Shown here: positions 53,275-61,795 of the stretch, piece after piece
Layout of the letters: every line of letters begins with the position of its first letter
How positions within the stretch are numbered: position 1 is the first letter of the stretch
Assembly: GCA_963703555.1 (NCBI GenBank)
Contig: CAVPEV010000043.1
Coordinates: 1-64,000, forward strand
DNA length: 64,000 bases
Direction: 5' to 3'
Source of the DNA: CAVPEV01 sp963703555
GTDB taxonomy: Bacteria > Actinomycetota > Actinomycetes > Actinomycetales > Cellulomonadaceae
Notes under the pieces: generated by a model
The model's input: the letters and a program-made list of their open reading frames with translations, nothing else
The model's database searches: none
Told to the model about the DNA's origin: nothing
Translations under genes and position numbers: made by a program

Positions 53275-53981
53275 CGGTCGGAGCCACCATCCAACCCGCC
53301 GCCCGCCACGCGGCCGGCGCCGGGGGCGCCCGGCTCGTGGTCCGGCCCGTCCACCGGCGCCACCTCTCGCAGCTGCGACACCGTCAACGCGCCGGCGCGC
53401 AGCACCCGCAGTCGGCCCGCGGTGGCATCGACGATCGTCGAGGCAACCTGCCCCGGGGCGTCACCGCCGTCCAGGTAGACCGCGACCGCGTCACCGAGCT
53501 GCTCGCGGGCCTGTGCCACGGTGACCGCAGCGGCGCCGGAGTGCCGGTTGGCGCTGGACACCGCCAGCGGCCCGGTGCGACGCAGCAGCGCCAGCGCGAC
53601 GGGATGGTCGGGCACGCGCAGCGCCACCGTGCCCCCGGTGTCGCCGAGGTCCCAGGCCAGGGAGGGCTGCGCGGGCAGGACCAGGGTCAGGCCGCCGGGC
53701 CAGAACGCGTCTGCCAGGGCGCGCGCCGCGTCCGACACGGCCGTGGCCAGGCCGTCGAGAGTGGACAGGTCGGCGATGAGCACGGGCGGCGGCATCTGCC
53801 GACCCCGGCCCTTGGCGTCCAGCAGCACCTGCACGGCGGACGGCACGAACGCGTCGGCGGCGATGCCGTACACGGTGTCGGTGGGCAGCACGACCAGGCC
53901 GCCGCGCGCCAGCGTGTGCACCGCCTCGTCCATCGCCGGTCCCCAGGTCGCGGGGTCACGGGCGTCAAGGATCCGGCTCAC
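53271..53981 (-). CDS. tsaC: L-threonylcarbamoyladenylate synthase (TsaC/Sua5)
   Basis: A 236-residue enzyme for tRNA t6A synthesis. YrdC motifs are GGLVVLPTDTVYGIAADAF, KGRGRQMPPPVLIA, FWPGGLTLVLPAQPSLAWDL, SSANRHSGAAAV and STIVDATAGRLRVLRAGA. The Sua5 C-terminal domain is lacking, so it is of the TsaC type with a Gly/Pro-rich tail. The GTG start overlaps the prmC stop (GTGA), and its own end overlaps wecA, in the conserved prfA-prmC-tsaC order. Confidence 0.92.
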   Translation of the reverse strand: MSRILDARDPATWGPAMDEAVHTLARGGLVVLPTDTVYGIAADAFVPSAVQVLLDAKGRGRQMPPPVLIADLSTLDGLATAVSDAARALADAFWPGGLTLVLPAQPSLAWDLGDTGGTVALRVPDHPVALALLRRTGPLAVSSANRHSGAAAVTVAQAREQLGDAVAVYLDGGDAPGQVASTIVDATAGRLRVLRAGALTVSQLREVAPVDGPDHEPGAPGAGRVAGGGLDGGSDR

Positions 53982-54937
53982 GCGTGCGAGTCTCCCACGC
54001 CGCCCCGGTCGCCTCCCGCCTCCCGCGGGGCGGGCCGGCGCGCCAGCACCATCCGAGGCCGGCCGGCAAGGTCGGTGCACGTGACGGCGGCCACGAGCCC
54101 GGCCCGGGACGCCTCCTGCCGGGCCGCGGCCGCCTGCGCCTCGGCGTGCTCCATGACGACCAGCCCGCCCGGTGCCAGCAGCCGGGCGGCCGCGGCCAGG
54201 ACCGCCCGGGGCAGGTTGAGGCCGTCCGGACCCCCGCCGTAGAGCGCGAGGTCGGGGTCGTGGTCGCGGACCTCCGGGTCGACCGGTTCAGCGTCCGGCG
54301 GGATGTAGGGCGGGTTGGCCACCACGACGTCGACCCGACCGGCCAGCTCGGTCAGCAGGTCGGCGCTGCGCACGTCGCCGGGCACCACCCGCACCGGGGC
54401 GCCGTGGGCGGTCGCGTTCACCCGGGTCAGGGCGACCGCGCGGGGATCCACGTCCACGGCCACGACCTGTGCGCCCGGCACCTCCGTCGCCACGGCCACC
54501 GCTATCCCCCCGGCCCCGCAACACAGGTCGACGACGACCGGGTCCCGACCGGCGGTACGCACCCGGCGAGCCTCCAGCACCGCGGCCTCGGCGACGACCT
54601 CGGTCTCCGGGCGCGGGACGAAGACGCCGGGCTCGACGCGCAGGTCCAGGCGACGGAAGCCCTGCCGACCGGTGATGTGCTGCAGCGGCTCACGCAGCCG
54701 ACGGCGCTCCACGAGCCCGGCATAACGGGTTGCGAAACCCGTCGGCAGGGCCGGTGGCAGCACCAGGTCGAGCCGCTCCACCCCGAGCGCGTACGCCGCG
54801 AGCTCCCGGGCGTCGTGGGCGGGCGACGCCACGCCGGCCTCGGCGAGCAGCCGGGCGGCCGCGTCGACCACGGCGCGCAGCCCGGGCGCCTCGCGATGGC
54901 GTCGACCGCCGGGGGCGCCGGCGCGCTCGTCGCTCAC
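53978..54937 (-). CDS. prmC: Release factor glutamine methyltransferase PrmC
   Basis: A 319-residue SAM-dependent enzyme methylating Gln of the GGQ motif in release factors. The catalytic motif VDVVVANPPYIPPDAEPVDP and SAM site VDLCCGAGGIAVAVATEVPG are intact; the N-terminal helical domain has EPLQHITGRQGFRRLDLRVE and FVPRPETEVV. The GTG start overlaps the prfA stop (GTGA), coupling it to its substrate gene. A Gly/Arg-rich start and tail extend the protein slightly beyond the usual 280-290. Confidence 0.94.
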   Translation of the reverse strand: MSDERAGAPGGRRHREAPGLRAVVDAAARLLAEAGVASPAHDARELAAYALGVERLDLVLPPALPTGFATRYAGLVERRRLREPLQHITGRQGFRRLDLRVEPGVFVPRPETEVVAEAAVLEARRVRTAGRDPVVVDLCCGAGGIAVAVATEVPGAQVVAVDVDPRAVALTRVNATAHGAPVRVVPGDVRSADLLTELAGRVDVVVANPPYIPPDAEPVDPEVRDHDPDLALYGGGPDGLNLPRAVLAAAARLLAPGGLVVMEHAEAQAAAARQEASRAGLVAAVTCTDLAGRPRMVLARRPAPREAGGDRGGVGDSHA

Positions 54938-56028
54938 CCCGGCGTCCCGGCGTCCGCCAGCCGGGCGCGCTCGTCCGCAGCGACCGCAGCCCGCACCAGC
55001 GGGTCGAGGTCGCCGTCGAGCACCTGGTCGAGGTTGTATGCCTTGTACCCGGTCCGGTGGTCGACGATCCGGTTCTCCGGGTAGTTGTACGTGCGGATCC
55101 GCTCCGCGCGGTCCACCGCGCGCACCTGGGACCGGCGAGCCTGGCTCGCCGCAGCCGCCACCTCCTCCTGGCGGGCCGCCAGCAGCCGGGCTCGAAGCAC
55201 CCGCAGCGCCTGCTCGCGGTTCTGCAGCTGGGACTTCTCGTTCTGCATGGACACGACGAGCCCGGTGGGCAGGTGGGTGATCCGCACCGCCGAGTCGGTG
55301 GTGTTCACCGACTGACCGCCCGGGCCGGAGGACCGGAAGACGTCCACCCGCAGGTCGTCGGGAGCGATGACCACCTCACCGGGGTCGTCCACCTCGGGCA
55401 GGACGAGCACACCGGCCGCGGACGTGTGGATGCGCCCGGCCGACTCGGTCACCGGCACCCGCTGCACGCGGTGCACGCCGGCCTCGTACTTCAGGCTGGC
55501 CCACACCCCGTCGGACGGGTCGGTCACCGCGCTGCGGGTCTTGACCGCGACCTGGGCATCCTTGAACCCGCCGAGCTCGGATCCGGCGGCCTCGAGCACC
55601 TCGGTGCGCCAACCTCTCCGCTCGGCGTACCGCAGGTACATCCGCACCAGGTCCGCGGCGAACAGCGCCGACTCCTCGCCGCCCTCGCCCGCCTTGACCT
55701 CGAGGATCACGTCCCGGGCGTCGTCGGGGTCACGGGGCACCAGGACCCGGTGCAGGTGCTCGGTCGCCGCCTGCGCCGCCGCGGCCAGCGTCGGCAGCTC
55801 GGCCGCGAACGCGGTGTCCGTGCGCGCCAGGTCGGTGCCGTCGCGCAGGTCGTCGCCGGCTTCCTGCCAGGCCCGGTACGCCGCGACGACGCGACCGAGC
55901 TCGGCGTACCGGCGACCCAGCGCCCTGGCCCGGGCGGGGTCCGCGTGCAGCTGAGGGTCGGCCAGTGCGGCCTCGATGGCGGCGTGCTCGGCCAGCAGCG
56001 GCTCGACCGCGCCGAGCCCCTCGGTCAT
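54934..56028 (-). CDS. prfA: Peptide chain release factor 1
   Basis: A 364-residue factor ending translation at UAA and UAG. The GGQ loop is in FRSSGPGGQSVNTTDSAVRI, preceded by VILEVKAGEGGEESALFAAD and GVHRVQRVPVTESAGRIHTS, which contains the PVT tripeptide in the release factor 1 recognition position. The ATG at 56028 has GGAGGACACG ahead of it; an earlier in-frame start would add residues unlike the family. Its neighbour prmC modifies the GGQ. Confidence 0.95.
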   Translation of the reverse strand: MTEGLGAVEPLLAEHAAIEAALADPQLHADPARARALGRRYAELGRVVAAYRAWQEAGDDLRDGTDLARTDTAFAAELPTLAAAAQAATEHLHRVLVPRDPDDARDVILEVKAGEGGEESALFAADLVRMYLRYAERRGWRTEVLEAAGSELGGFKDAQVAVKTRSAVTDPSDGVWASLKYEAGVHRVQRVPVTESAGRIHTSAAGVLVLPEVDDPGEVVIAPDDLRVDVFRSSGPGGQSVNTTDSAVRITHLPTGLVVSMQNEKSQLQNREQALRVLRARLLAARQEEVAAAASQARRSQVRAVDRAERIRTYNYPENRIVDHRTGYKAYNLDQVLDGDLDPLVRAAVAADERARLADAGTPG

Positions 56029-56070
56029 CGTGTCCTCCTCCTCGCGCACGCCCCCGGACATGACAGCGCC

Positions 56071-56107
56071 GGCGAGCGCTCCCTCGCGGGGTTCGCACCG
56101 CCGGCGC
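56071..56107 (-). terminator. Stem-loop between rpmE and prfA
   Basis: GCGCCGGCG near 56071 and CGCCGGCGC near 56099 form a 9-bp stem around a loop of about 19 bases, just after the rpmE stop on the minus strand. No U-tract follows. It could be an attenuator between rpmE and prfA. Confidence 0.4.
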
Positions 56108-56115
56108 CGGACGTG

Positions 56116-56334
56116 CTACTTGGTGGCCGACCGCTTGCCGTACCGGGCCTCGAACCGGGCCACGCGGCCGCCGGTGTCGAGGATCTTCTGCTTGCCCGTG
56201 TAGAACGGGTGGCACGCGCTGCACACGTCCGTGCGGATCTCCCCGGCGGGTGCCGTGGATCGCGTCTGGAACGTGTTTCCGCACGTGCACGTCACCGTGG
56301 TGACGCCGTACGACGGATGGATGTCGGTCTTCAC
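56116..56334 (-). CDS. rpmE: Ribosomal protein L31 (zinc-binding form)
   Basis: A 72-residue ribosomal protein. The cysteines CTCGNTF and CSACHPFYTGKQK form the zinc site of the C+ form. It starts at GTG with KTDIHPSYGVTTVTC, the usual N-terminus. It lies in the normal rho-rpmE-prfA order, although a glycosyltransferase gene has been inserted between rpmE and rho on the other strand. Confidence 0.95.
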   Translation of the reverse strand: MKTDIHPSYGVTTVTCTCGNTFQTRSTAPAGEIRTDVCSACHPFYTGKQKILDTGGRVARFEARYGKRSATK

Positions 56335-56452
56335 TGGGTTCTCCTCGCTCGGGGCACCGCGGGCCGCCCGTCGCACGACGGGGGGTGAACCGCGGAGCAG
56401 CGGATCATTGTGCCACAACGGCCCCGGGGCCCACCGTGTTCCGCCCCGGCCC

Positions 56453-56458
56453 TAGGCT
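56453..56458 (+). promoter_or_regulatory. -10 element of a probable leaderless glycosyltransferase transcript
   Basis: TAGGCT lies 6 bases before the GTG at 56465, with no ribosome-binding site. It matches the leaderless layout seen before ctaA and the ABC ATPase. Confidence 0.5.
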
Positions 56459-56464
56459 GTCGCG

Positions 56465-57610
56465 GTGGGCGACGGGGCGCTGACGATCGGCCTGGTCCTC
56501 GACGACGGTCTGGACCGGCCGGACGGCGTGCAGCAGTACGTGCTGACGCTCGGTGGCGAGCTCGCCGCGCGCGGCCACGACGTGCACTACCTCACGTCGA
56601 GCACCCGCCGCACCGACCTTCCCGGCCTGCATGTGCTCGGCACGGCCGCCACCGTGACCTTCAACGGCAACCGGCTCGGCTCGCCGCTGCCGGTGCCGAG
56701 CCGGACCGTGCGGAGCCTGCTGGCCCGGGTGCCGTTCGACGTCCTGCACGTGCAGATGCCCTACAGCCCGCTGCTGGCCGGGCGGGTGGTCAGCCGCGCG
56801 CAGTCGGACGTCGCGGTGATCGGCACCTTCCACATCTACCCCCAGTCCGGTCTCGTCGCGGCCGGCACCCGGCTGCTGGGACGCCTGGAGAGCCGCCGGT
56901 TGCGCCGCTTCGACGCGGTCCTCGCCGCGTCCGAGGCGGCCCAGTCGTTCGCCGCGACGGCGTTCGGGATGCCGTCCCGGGTGGTCGGCAACCCGGTGGA
57001 CCTGCGACGGTTCGTCGCCGCGGCGCCACCACCGGGGACCCCGGCCAGCCCGGTGCACATCGTGTTCCTCGGCCGGCTGGTGCCCCGCAAGGGCCCGCGC
57101 GAGCTGCTCGCCGCGGCGGTGCAGCTCACCGAGCGTGGCACCCGCACCCCGTGGACGCTGACGATCGCCGGCCGCGGACCGCTGCGCGCCGAGCTCGCTG
57201 CCACGGTCGACCGTGCGGGCCTGGCCGACCGGGTGACACTGCCGGGGTTCGTGCCCGAGGAGGACAAGGCGGCGCTGCTGGCCGCCGCGGACATCGTCGT
57301 GCTGCCGTCCACGGGCGGTGAGAGCTTCGGCATCTCCGTCGTCGAGGCGCTCGCCGGCGCCCGGGGCGTCGTGCTCGCCGGCGACAACCCGGGGTACCGC
57401 ACGACGATGCTCGGCCTGGCCGACCAGCTCCTCGACGCAAGGGACCCGAGCCGGCTCGCCGCCACCCTGGCGCGGTGGGTCGACGACGCGCCGGCACGGG
57501 CGGCGGCGGCGCCCCGCCAGCGGGCGGCGGCGCGCCGCTTCGACGTCGGTGTCATCACCGACGCGGTCGAGGAGACCTACCGGCAGGCCCTGGCGCGCCG
57601 GCGCGGGTGA
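56465..57610 (+). CDS. Glycosyltransferase family 4 protein (mannosyltransferase-like)
   Basis: A 381-residue GT-B glycosyltransferase. The N-terminal domain begins with LTIGLVLDDGLDRPDGVQQY, then VLTLGGELAARGHDV and FNGNRLGSPLPVPSRTVRSL. The donor domain shows VHIVFLGRLVPRKGPRELLA, LTIAGRGPLRAELAAT and STGGESFGISVVEALAGA, with the E-x7-E donor motif. It resembles PimB/PimC-type mannosyltransferases, but the acceptor cannot be told. It sits alone on the plus strand between rpmE and rho, with its own leaderless promoter. Base composition is like its neighbours. Confidence 0.84.
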   Translation: MGDGALTIGLVLDDGLDRPDGVQQYVLTLGGELAARGHDVHYLTSSTRRTDLPGLHVLGTAATVTFNGNRLGSPLPVPSRTVRSLLARVPFDVLHVQMPYSPLLAGRVVSRAQSDVAVIGTFHIYPQSGLVAAGTRLLGRLESRRLRRFDAVLAASEAAQSFAATAFGMPSRVVGNPVDLRRFVAAAPPPGTPASPVHIVFLGRLVPRKGPRELLAAAVQLTERGTRTPWTLTIAGRGPLRAELAATVDRAGLADRVTLPGFVPEEDKAALLAAADIVVLPSTGGESFGISVVEALAGARGVVLAGDNPGYRTTMLGLADQLLDARDPSRLAATLARWVDDAPARAAAAPRQRAAARRFDVGVITDAVEETYRQALARRRG

Positions 57611-57652
57611 TCGGGCCCGCCGGCGCGCTGCCGCGCGGCTCGGGACCGCTGG

Positions 57653-59488
57653 TCAGTCCGCGCCCGGGGTCGTCTTCTGCACCTGGAGCAGGAACTCCAC
57701 GTTCGAGGCGGTGTCCCGCAGCTTGCCGAGCAGCAGCTCGATGGCCTGCTGCTGGTCCAGCCCGCCGAGCACGCGACGCAGCTTCCAGATGATCCGCAGC
57801 TCCTGCTCGGAGATGAGGACCTCCTCGCGCCGGGTGCCGGACGCGTTGACGTCGACCGCGGGGAAGATCCGCTTGTCCGCCAGCGAGCGGGACAGTCGCA
57901 GCTCCATGTTCCCGGTGCCCTTGAACTCCTCGAAGATCACCTCGTCCATCTTCGAACCGGTCTCCACCAGCGCCGAGGCGAGGATGGTCAACGACCCCCC
58001 GTGCTCGATGTTGCGGGCCGCACCGAAGAACCGCTTCGGCGGGTAGAGCGCCGAGGCGTCGACACCACCGGACAGGATCCGGCCCGAGGCGGGCGCCGCG
58101 AGGTTGTAGGCACGCGACAACCGGGTGAGCGAGTCGAGCAGCACGACGACGTCCTGGCCGAGCTCAACGAGCCGCTTGGCCCGCTCGATGGCCAGCTCGG
58201 CGACGATGGTGTGGTCGGAGGCCGGACGGTCGAACGTCGAGGCGATCACCTCGCCGTGCACCGTGCGCTCCATGTCCGTGACCTCCTCGGGGCGCTCGTC
58301 GACGAGCACGACCATGAGGTGGACCTCAGGGTTGTTCGTGGTGATCGCGTTGGCGATCTGCTGCATGATGATCGTCTTGCCCGCCTTGGGCGGCGAGACG
58401 ATGAGGCCGCGCTGGCCCTTGCCGATCGGCGCGACGATGTCGATGACGCGCGGGGTCACCTTGGTCGACTCGGTCTCCAGGCGGAGCCGCTCCTGCGGGT
58501 ACAGCGGGGTCAACTTGGCGAAGTCCGGGCGGTCCCGGGACTCCTCCGGGGTCGTCCCGTTCACGGTGTCGAGGCGGACGAGAGCGTTGAACTTCGCCGC
58601 CCGCCCGGGACCGCCGCTGGACGGCTGCTCCCCGTCGCGCGGCGCACGCACCGCCCCGGTGACCGCGTCACCGCGGCGCAGGGCCCACTTCTTCACCTGG
58701 CTGAGGGACACGTACACGTCGTTGGGGCCGGGCAGGTAGCCGCTGGTCCGGATGAACGCGTAGCTGTCGAGCACGTCGAGGATCCCGGCGACGGGCACCA
58801 GGACGTCGTCCTCGGTGACCTCGACCTCCTCGTACGCCGCCAGGTCGTTACCGCCCCGGCGCCGCTTGTTGCGGTCGCGGTACCGGTCGCGCGAGCGACG
58901 GCGACGGCCGCCGCGCTCCTCGCCGTCCTCCCCGCGCCAGCCGGGGCCGCCGTCCCGCCCCGGCGTGGGCTGAGGCTGGGTCTGCGTGCCGCCCTGCCCG
59001 TCGGTGCGCTGACCCTGCCGGCCGGCGTACGCCTGGCCGTCCGAGCGTGGCGGCCGCGCGTCGTGCTGCGCGGACCCGTCCGGCGCCGCGGCACCGGGCG
59101 CCCGCCCGGAGCCACGTGCCTGGCGCTCGTCCGCGCCGCCGGCCGCCGGACGGTCGTCCCGCCCGCGCGCCGGCTGCCGGCTGTCCAGGGACCGCTCGAC
59201 CGCCTGCAGGCCGGCCAGCACGTCCGTGCGTGGCGGTCGGTGGGTGGCGACCGGCTCGGGACGCTCCGGCGCGGGCCGGCCGGCCGAGCCGCCGCTCGCA
59301 CGAGCCGCCGGCGACCCGCCACGCGCGGAGATGGCCTCGACCAGCTCGCTCTTGCGCATCCGGGACGTGCCGGTCACGCCCAGCTCCGCCGCCAGCGACT
59401 GGAGCTCGGGCAGCCGCAGCGACGTCAGCGCGCCACTGCGGACGGATCCGCCGTCGGTGTGCACAGCGGATTCGATGGTCTCTGTCAC
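57653..59488 (-). CDS. rho: Transcription termination factor Rho with an Arg/Gly-rich insertion
   Basis: A 611-residue hexameric RNA helicase ending transcription. The Rho N-domain (LTSLRLPELQSLAAELGVTG), the RNA-binding domain (LDSYAFIRTSGYLPGPNDVY) and the ATPase core, with P-loop VSPPKAGKTIIMQQIANAI, MVVLVDERPEEVTDME and VVLLDSLTRLSRAYN, are all present. Between about residues 60 and 210 lies a Gly/Arg/Gln-rich insertion, ending in RRRRSRDRYRDRNKRRRGGN, common in Actinobacteria and thought to bind RNA. The GTG at 59488 follows GAAGGG by 6 bases. A leader of about 215 bases precedes it. Confidence 0.95.
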   Translation of the reverse strand: MTETIESAVHTDGGSVRSGALTSLRLPELQSLAAELGVTGTSRMRKSELVEAISARGGSPAARASGGSAGRPAPERPEPVATHRPPRTDVLAGLQAVERSLDSRQPARGRDDRPAAGGADERQARGSGRAPGAAAPDGSAQHDARPPRSDGQAYAGRQGQRTDGQGGTQTQPQPTPGRDGGPGWRGEDGEERGGRRRRSRDRYRDRNKRRRGGNDLAAYEEVEVTEDDVLVPVAGILDVLDSYAFIRTSGYLPGPNDVYVSLSQVKKWALRRGDAVTGAVRAPRDGEQPSSGGPGRAAKFNALVRLDTVNGTTPEESRDRPDFAKLTPLYPQERLRLETESTKVTPRVIDIVAPIGKGQRGLIVSPPKAGKTIIMQQIANAITTNNPEVHLMVVLVDERPEEVTDMERTVHGEVIASTFDRPASDHTIVAELAIERAKRLVELGQDVVVLLDSLTRLSRAYNLAAPASGRILSGGVDASALYPPKRFFGAARNIEHGGSLTILASALVETGSKMDEVIFEEFKGTGNMELRLSRSLADKRIFPAVDVNASGTRREEVLISEQELRIIWKLRRVLGGLDQQQAIELLLGKLRDTASNVEFLLQVQKTTPGAD

Positions 59489-59711
59489 GAAGGACCCTTC
59501 TCCCTCGTCGGGGCGGCGGCGCACCTGCGCCGAGGCCTGGCCCGGCTCGACGAGCCGAACCTCTGGTGGGGCCGCACGTGCGGCGTACGACGACGTCTGC
59601 ACACGTGGGCTGGATCGCTCCCGGGTCGCCGTACCTGGGTGCCCGCGTCGGTACCGGACGCGGGGCAGCTGGCAGGACGGAGGATGAACTCCGGGGAGCA
59701 ACGCCAGCCTA
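59489..59711 (-). promoter_or_regulatory. Promoter and long 5' leader of rho
   Basis: On the minus strand TGCTAGGCT (59714-59706) is an extended -10 hexamer, placing the transcript start near 59699 and leaving about 210 nt of untranslated leader. The leader has at least two palindromes, CCGCACGTGCGG and GGCTCGTCGAGCC. Long leaders before rho are known sites of autoregulation in other bacteria. Regulation here is inferred. No gene is seen in 59489-59768. Confidence 0.45.
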
Positions 59712-59768
59712 GCATGACACGCGGCCCAGCCCCATGGACATGCCGCTCCGGCCGCACCCGCCGAGCGG

Positions 59769-60710
59769 TCAGCCGCGCACCGGGCCCGCGCCGGACAGGT
59801 CGATCGCCGGGTGCAGGACCCGCCAGCCGGCCATCACGCCGCCGAACGCGTCCGCCACCGCAGCGTCGGCGTCGACGCCGCCGTCCGGTGCGCGCCGCCC
59901 CAGGACCAGCACCGCAGGACCCGCACCGGACACCACGGCCGCCACGCCCCGGGCCCGCAGACTGTCGACCAGGGCAAGGCTCTCCGGCATGGTGGACCGC
60001 CGGTACTCCTGGTGCAGCCGGTCCTCGGTGGCAGCCAGCAGGAGGTCCGGCCGCCAGCCCAGCGCCGCGACGAGCAGGGCGGCCCTGCCGGCCTGGACCG
60101 CCGCGTCCCGGTGCGGCACGGTGGCCGGCAGCACGGCCCGGGCGCGCGCCGTCGTCAGTCGGGTCGGCGGCACGACGAGCACCGGCACCACGTCGGCATG
60201 CACCCGCAGCGCAGCGGCGTGCGCCCCGTCGTCGTCGGTCCAGGCAACCGTCGCCCCGCCGAGCAGCGCCGGTGCGGCGTTGTCCGGGTGGCCCTCGAGC
60301 GCCGTGGCCAAGGTCAGCAGGGTGGCATCGTCGAGGACGGTCGGGTCGACGACCAGCGCCCGCGCGGCGACCAGTCCGGCGACCGCCGCGGCAGCCGACG
60401 AGCCCAGCCCCCGGCCGTGCGGGACCCGATTGGTGCACCGCAGGTGCAGTCCCGTCCTCGGCGCCCCGGCGTGATCCAGCCCCAGCCGGATCGCGCGCAC
60501 CACCAGATGCTCCTCGCCGAGCGGCAACTCGCCGGCGCCCTCACCCGCCACCTCGACGACGACGTCGGGACTGGCCAGCGCGTCCACCTCGACCTCGTCG
60601 TACAGGGCGAGCGCGAGGCCGAGCGCGTCGAAGCCCGGCCCCAGGTTGGCGCTCGTCGCCGGGACCCGGACGACGACGTGATCTGCGCCCAGTCGCACGG
60701 CGGCCCTCAC
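59769..60710 (-). CDS. thrB: Homoserine kinase
   Basis: A 313-residue GHMP kinase phosphorylating homoserine in threonine synthesis. The motif VPHGRGLGSSAAAAVAGLVA is the ATP loop, and VRVPATSANLGPGFDALGLA the N-terminal homoserine-kinase mark. The C-terminal VSGAGPAVLVLG is the third GHMP motif. The GTG start overlaps the thrC stop (GTGA). It ends the hom-thrC-thrB operon. Confidence 0.94.
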   Translation of the reverse strand: MRAAVRLGADHVVVRVPATSANLGPGFDALGLALALYDEVEVDALASPDVVVEVAGEGAGELPLGEEHLVVRAIRLGLDHAGAPRTGLHLRCTNRVPHGRGLGSSAAAAVAGLVAARALVVDPTVLDDATLLTLATALEGHPDNAAPALLGGATVAWTDDDGAHAAALRVHADVVPVLVVPPTRLTTARARAVLPATVPHRDAAVQAGRAALLVAALGWRPDLLLAATEDRLHQEYRRSTMPESLALVDSLRARGVAAVVSGAGPAVLVLGRRAPDGGVDADAAVADAFGGVMAGWRVLHPAIDLSGAGPVRG

Positions 60711-61795
60711 AGCCCCAGGGCGTCGGCGACGGCCAGCACGTCGGCCGGCAGCCGGACGGGCTGGACCGGTGACCCGTCCGGCGTGCGCAACGCCCACTGC
60801 GGGTCCTTCAGACCGTGCCCGGTGACCGTCACGACGATCCGCGCCCCGGCCGGCACCCGTCCCTGGCCGGCCATCTCGAGGAGGCCGGCCACCCCGGCCG
60901 CCGACGCGGGCTCGACGAACACGCCGACCTCGGCGGACAGCACCCGGTGGGCGGCGAGGATCTGGTCGTCCGTGACGGCCTCGATGACGCCGCCGGAGGC
61001 GTCCCGCGCCTGCTCGGCCTGCCGCCAGGAGGCCGGGTTGCCGATCCGGATGGCCGTGGCGACGGTCTCCGGGTCGGTGACCGGGTGGCCCAGCACGATG
61101 GGAGCCGCCCCGGCGGCCTGGAAACCCCACATGACCGGCGTCCGGGTCGCCACGGCCGGCAGCCCGGCACCGCCGTCCAGGCCGGCGTACTCCCGGTAGC
61201 CCCGCCAGTAGGCGGTGATGTTGCCGGCGTTGCCCACCGGCAGGACGTGCACGTCGGGAGCGTCCCCGAGCACGTCGACCACCTCGAACGCCGCGGTCTT
61301 CTGGCCCTCGATCCGATCGGGGTTGACGGAGTTGACCAGCTCCACCGGATAGGCCTCGGCGAGCTTGCGGGCCACCACGAGGCAGCTGTCGAAGCCGGCG
61401 TCGATCTGCAGCAACCGGGCGCCGTGCGCGATCGCCTGGCTCAGCTTGCCGGTGGCGATCTTGCCCTCCGGGACGAGCACCGCACAGGTCATGCCCGCGC
61501 GCACCGCGTACGCGGCCGCCGACGCGGAGGTGTTGCCGGTGGATGCGCACACCACGACGCGGGCGCCCCGCGCAGCAGCGGCGGAGATCGCCGTCGTCAT
61601 GCCACGGTCCTTGAAGGAGCCGGTCGGGTTCATGCCCTCGACCTTGATGAAGACCTCCGCCCCGGTGCGCTCGGACAGCACCGGGGCAGGTACGAGGGGC
61701 GTGCCACCCTCCCCCAACGTCACCACGTGCTCGCGAACCCGCGCCGGCAACCGCTGGGCGTACTCGGCGATCACACCTCGCCACTGCTGGGCCAT
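60707..61795 (-). CDS. thrC: Threonine synthase
   Basis: A 362-residue PLP enzyme converting phosphohomoserine to threonine. The PLP lysine is in GMNPTGSFKDRGMTTAISAA; the phosphate-binding loop VLPVGNAGNITAYWRGYREY follows. It starts MAQQWRGVIAEYAQRLP at an ATG overlapping the hom stop (ATGA) and ends overlapping thrB. It is the class II short form usual in Actinobacteria. Confidence 0.95.
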   Translation of the reverse strand: MAQQWRGVIAEYAQRLPARVREHVVTLGEGGTPLVPAPVLSERTGAEVFIKVEGMNPTGSFKDRGMTTAISAAAARGARVVVCASTGNTSASAAAYAVRAGMTCAVLVPEGKIATGKLSQAIAHGARLLQIDAGFDSCLVVARKLAEAYPVELVNSVNPDRIEGQKTAAFEVVDVLGDAPDVHVLPVGNAGNITAYWRGYREYAGLDGGAGLPAVATRTPVMWGFQAAGAAPIVLGHPVTDPETVATAIRIGNPASWRQAEQARDASGGVIEAVTDDQILAAHRVLSAEVGVFVEPASAAGVAGLLEMAGQGRVPAGARIVVTVTGHGLKDPQWALRTPDGSPVQPVRLPADVLAVADALGL

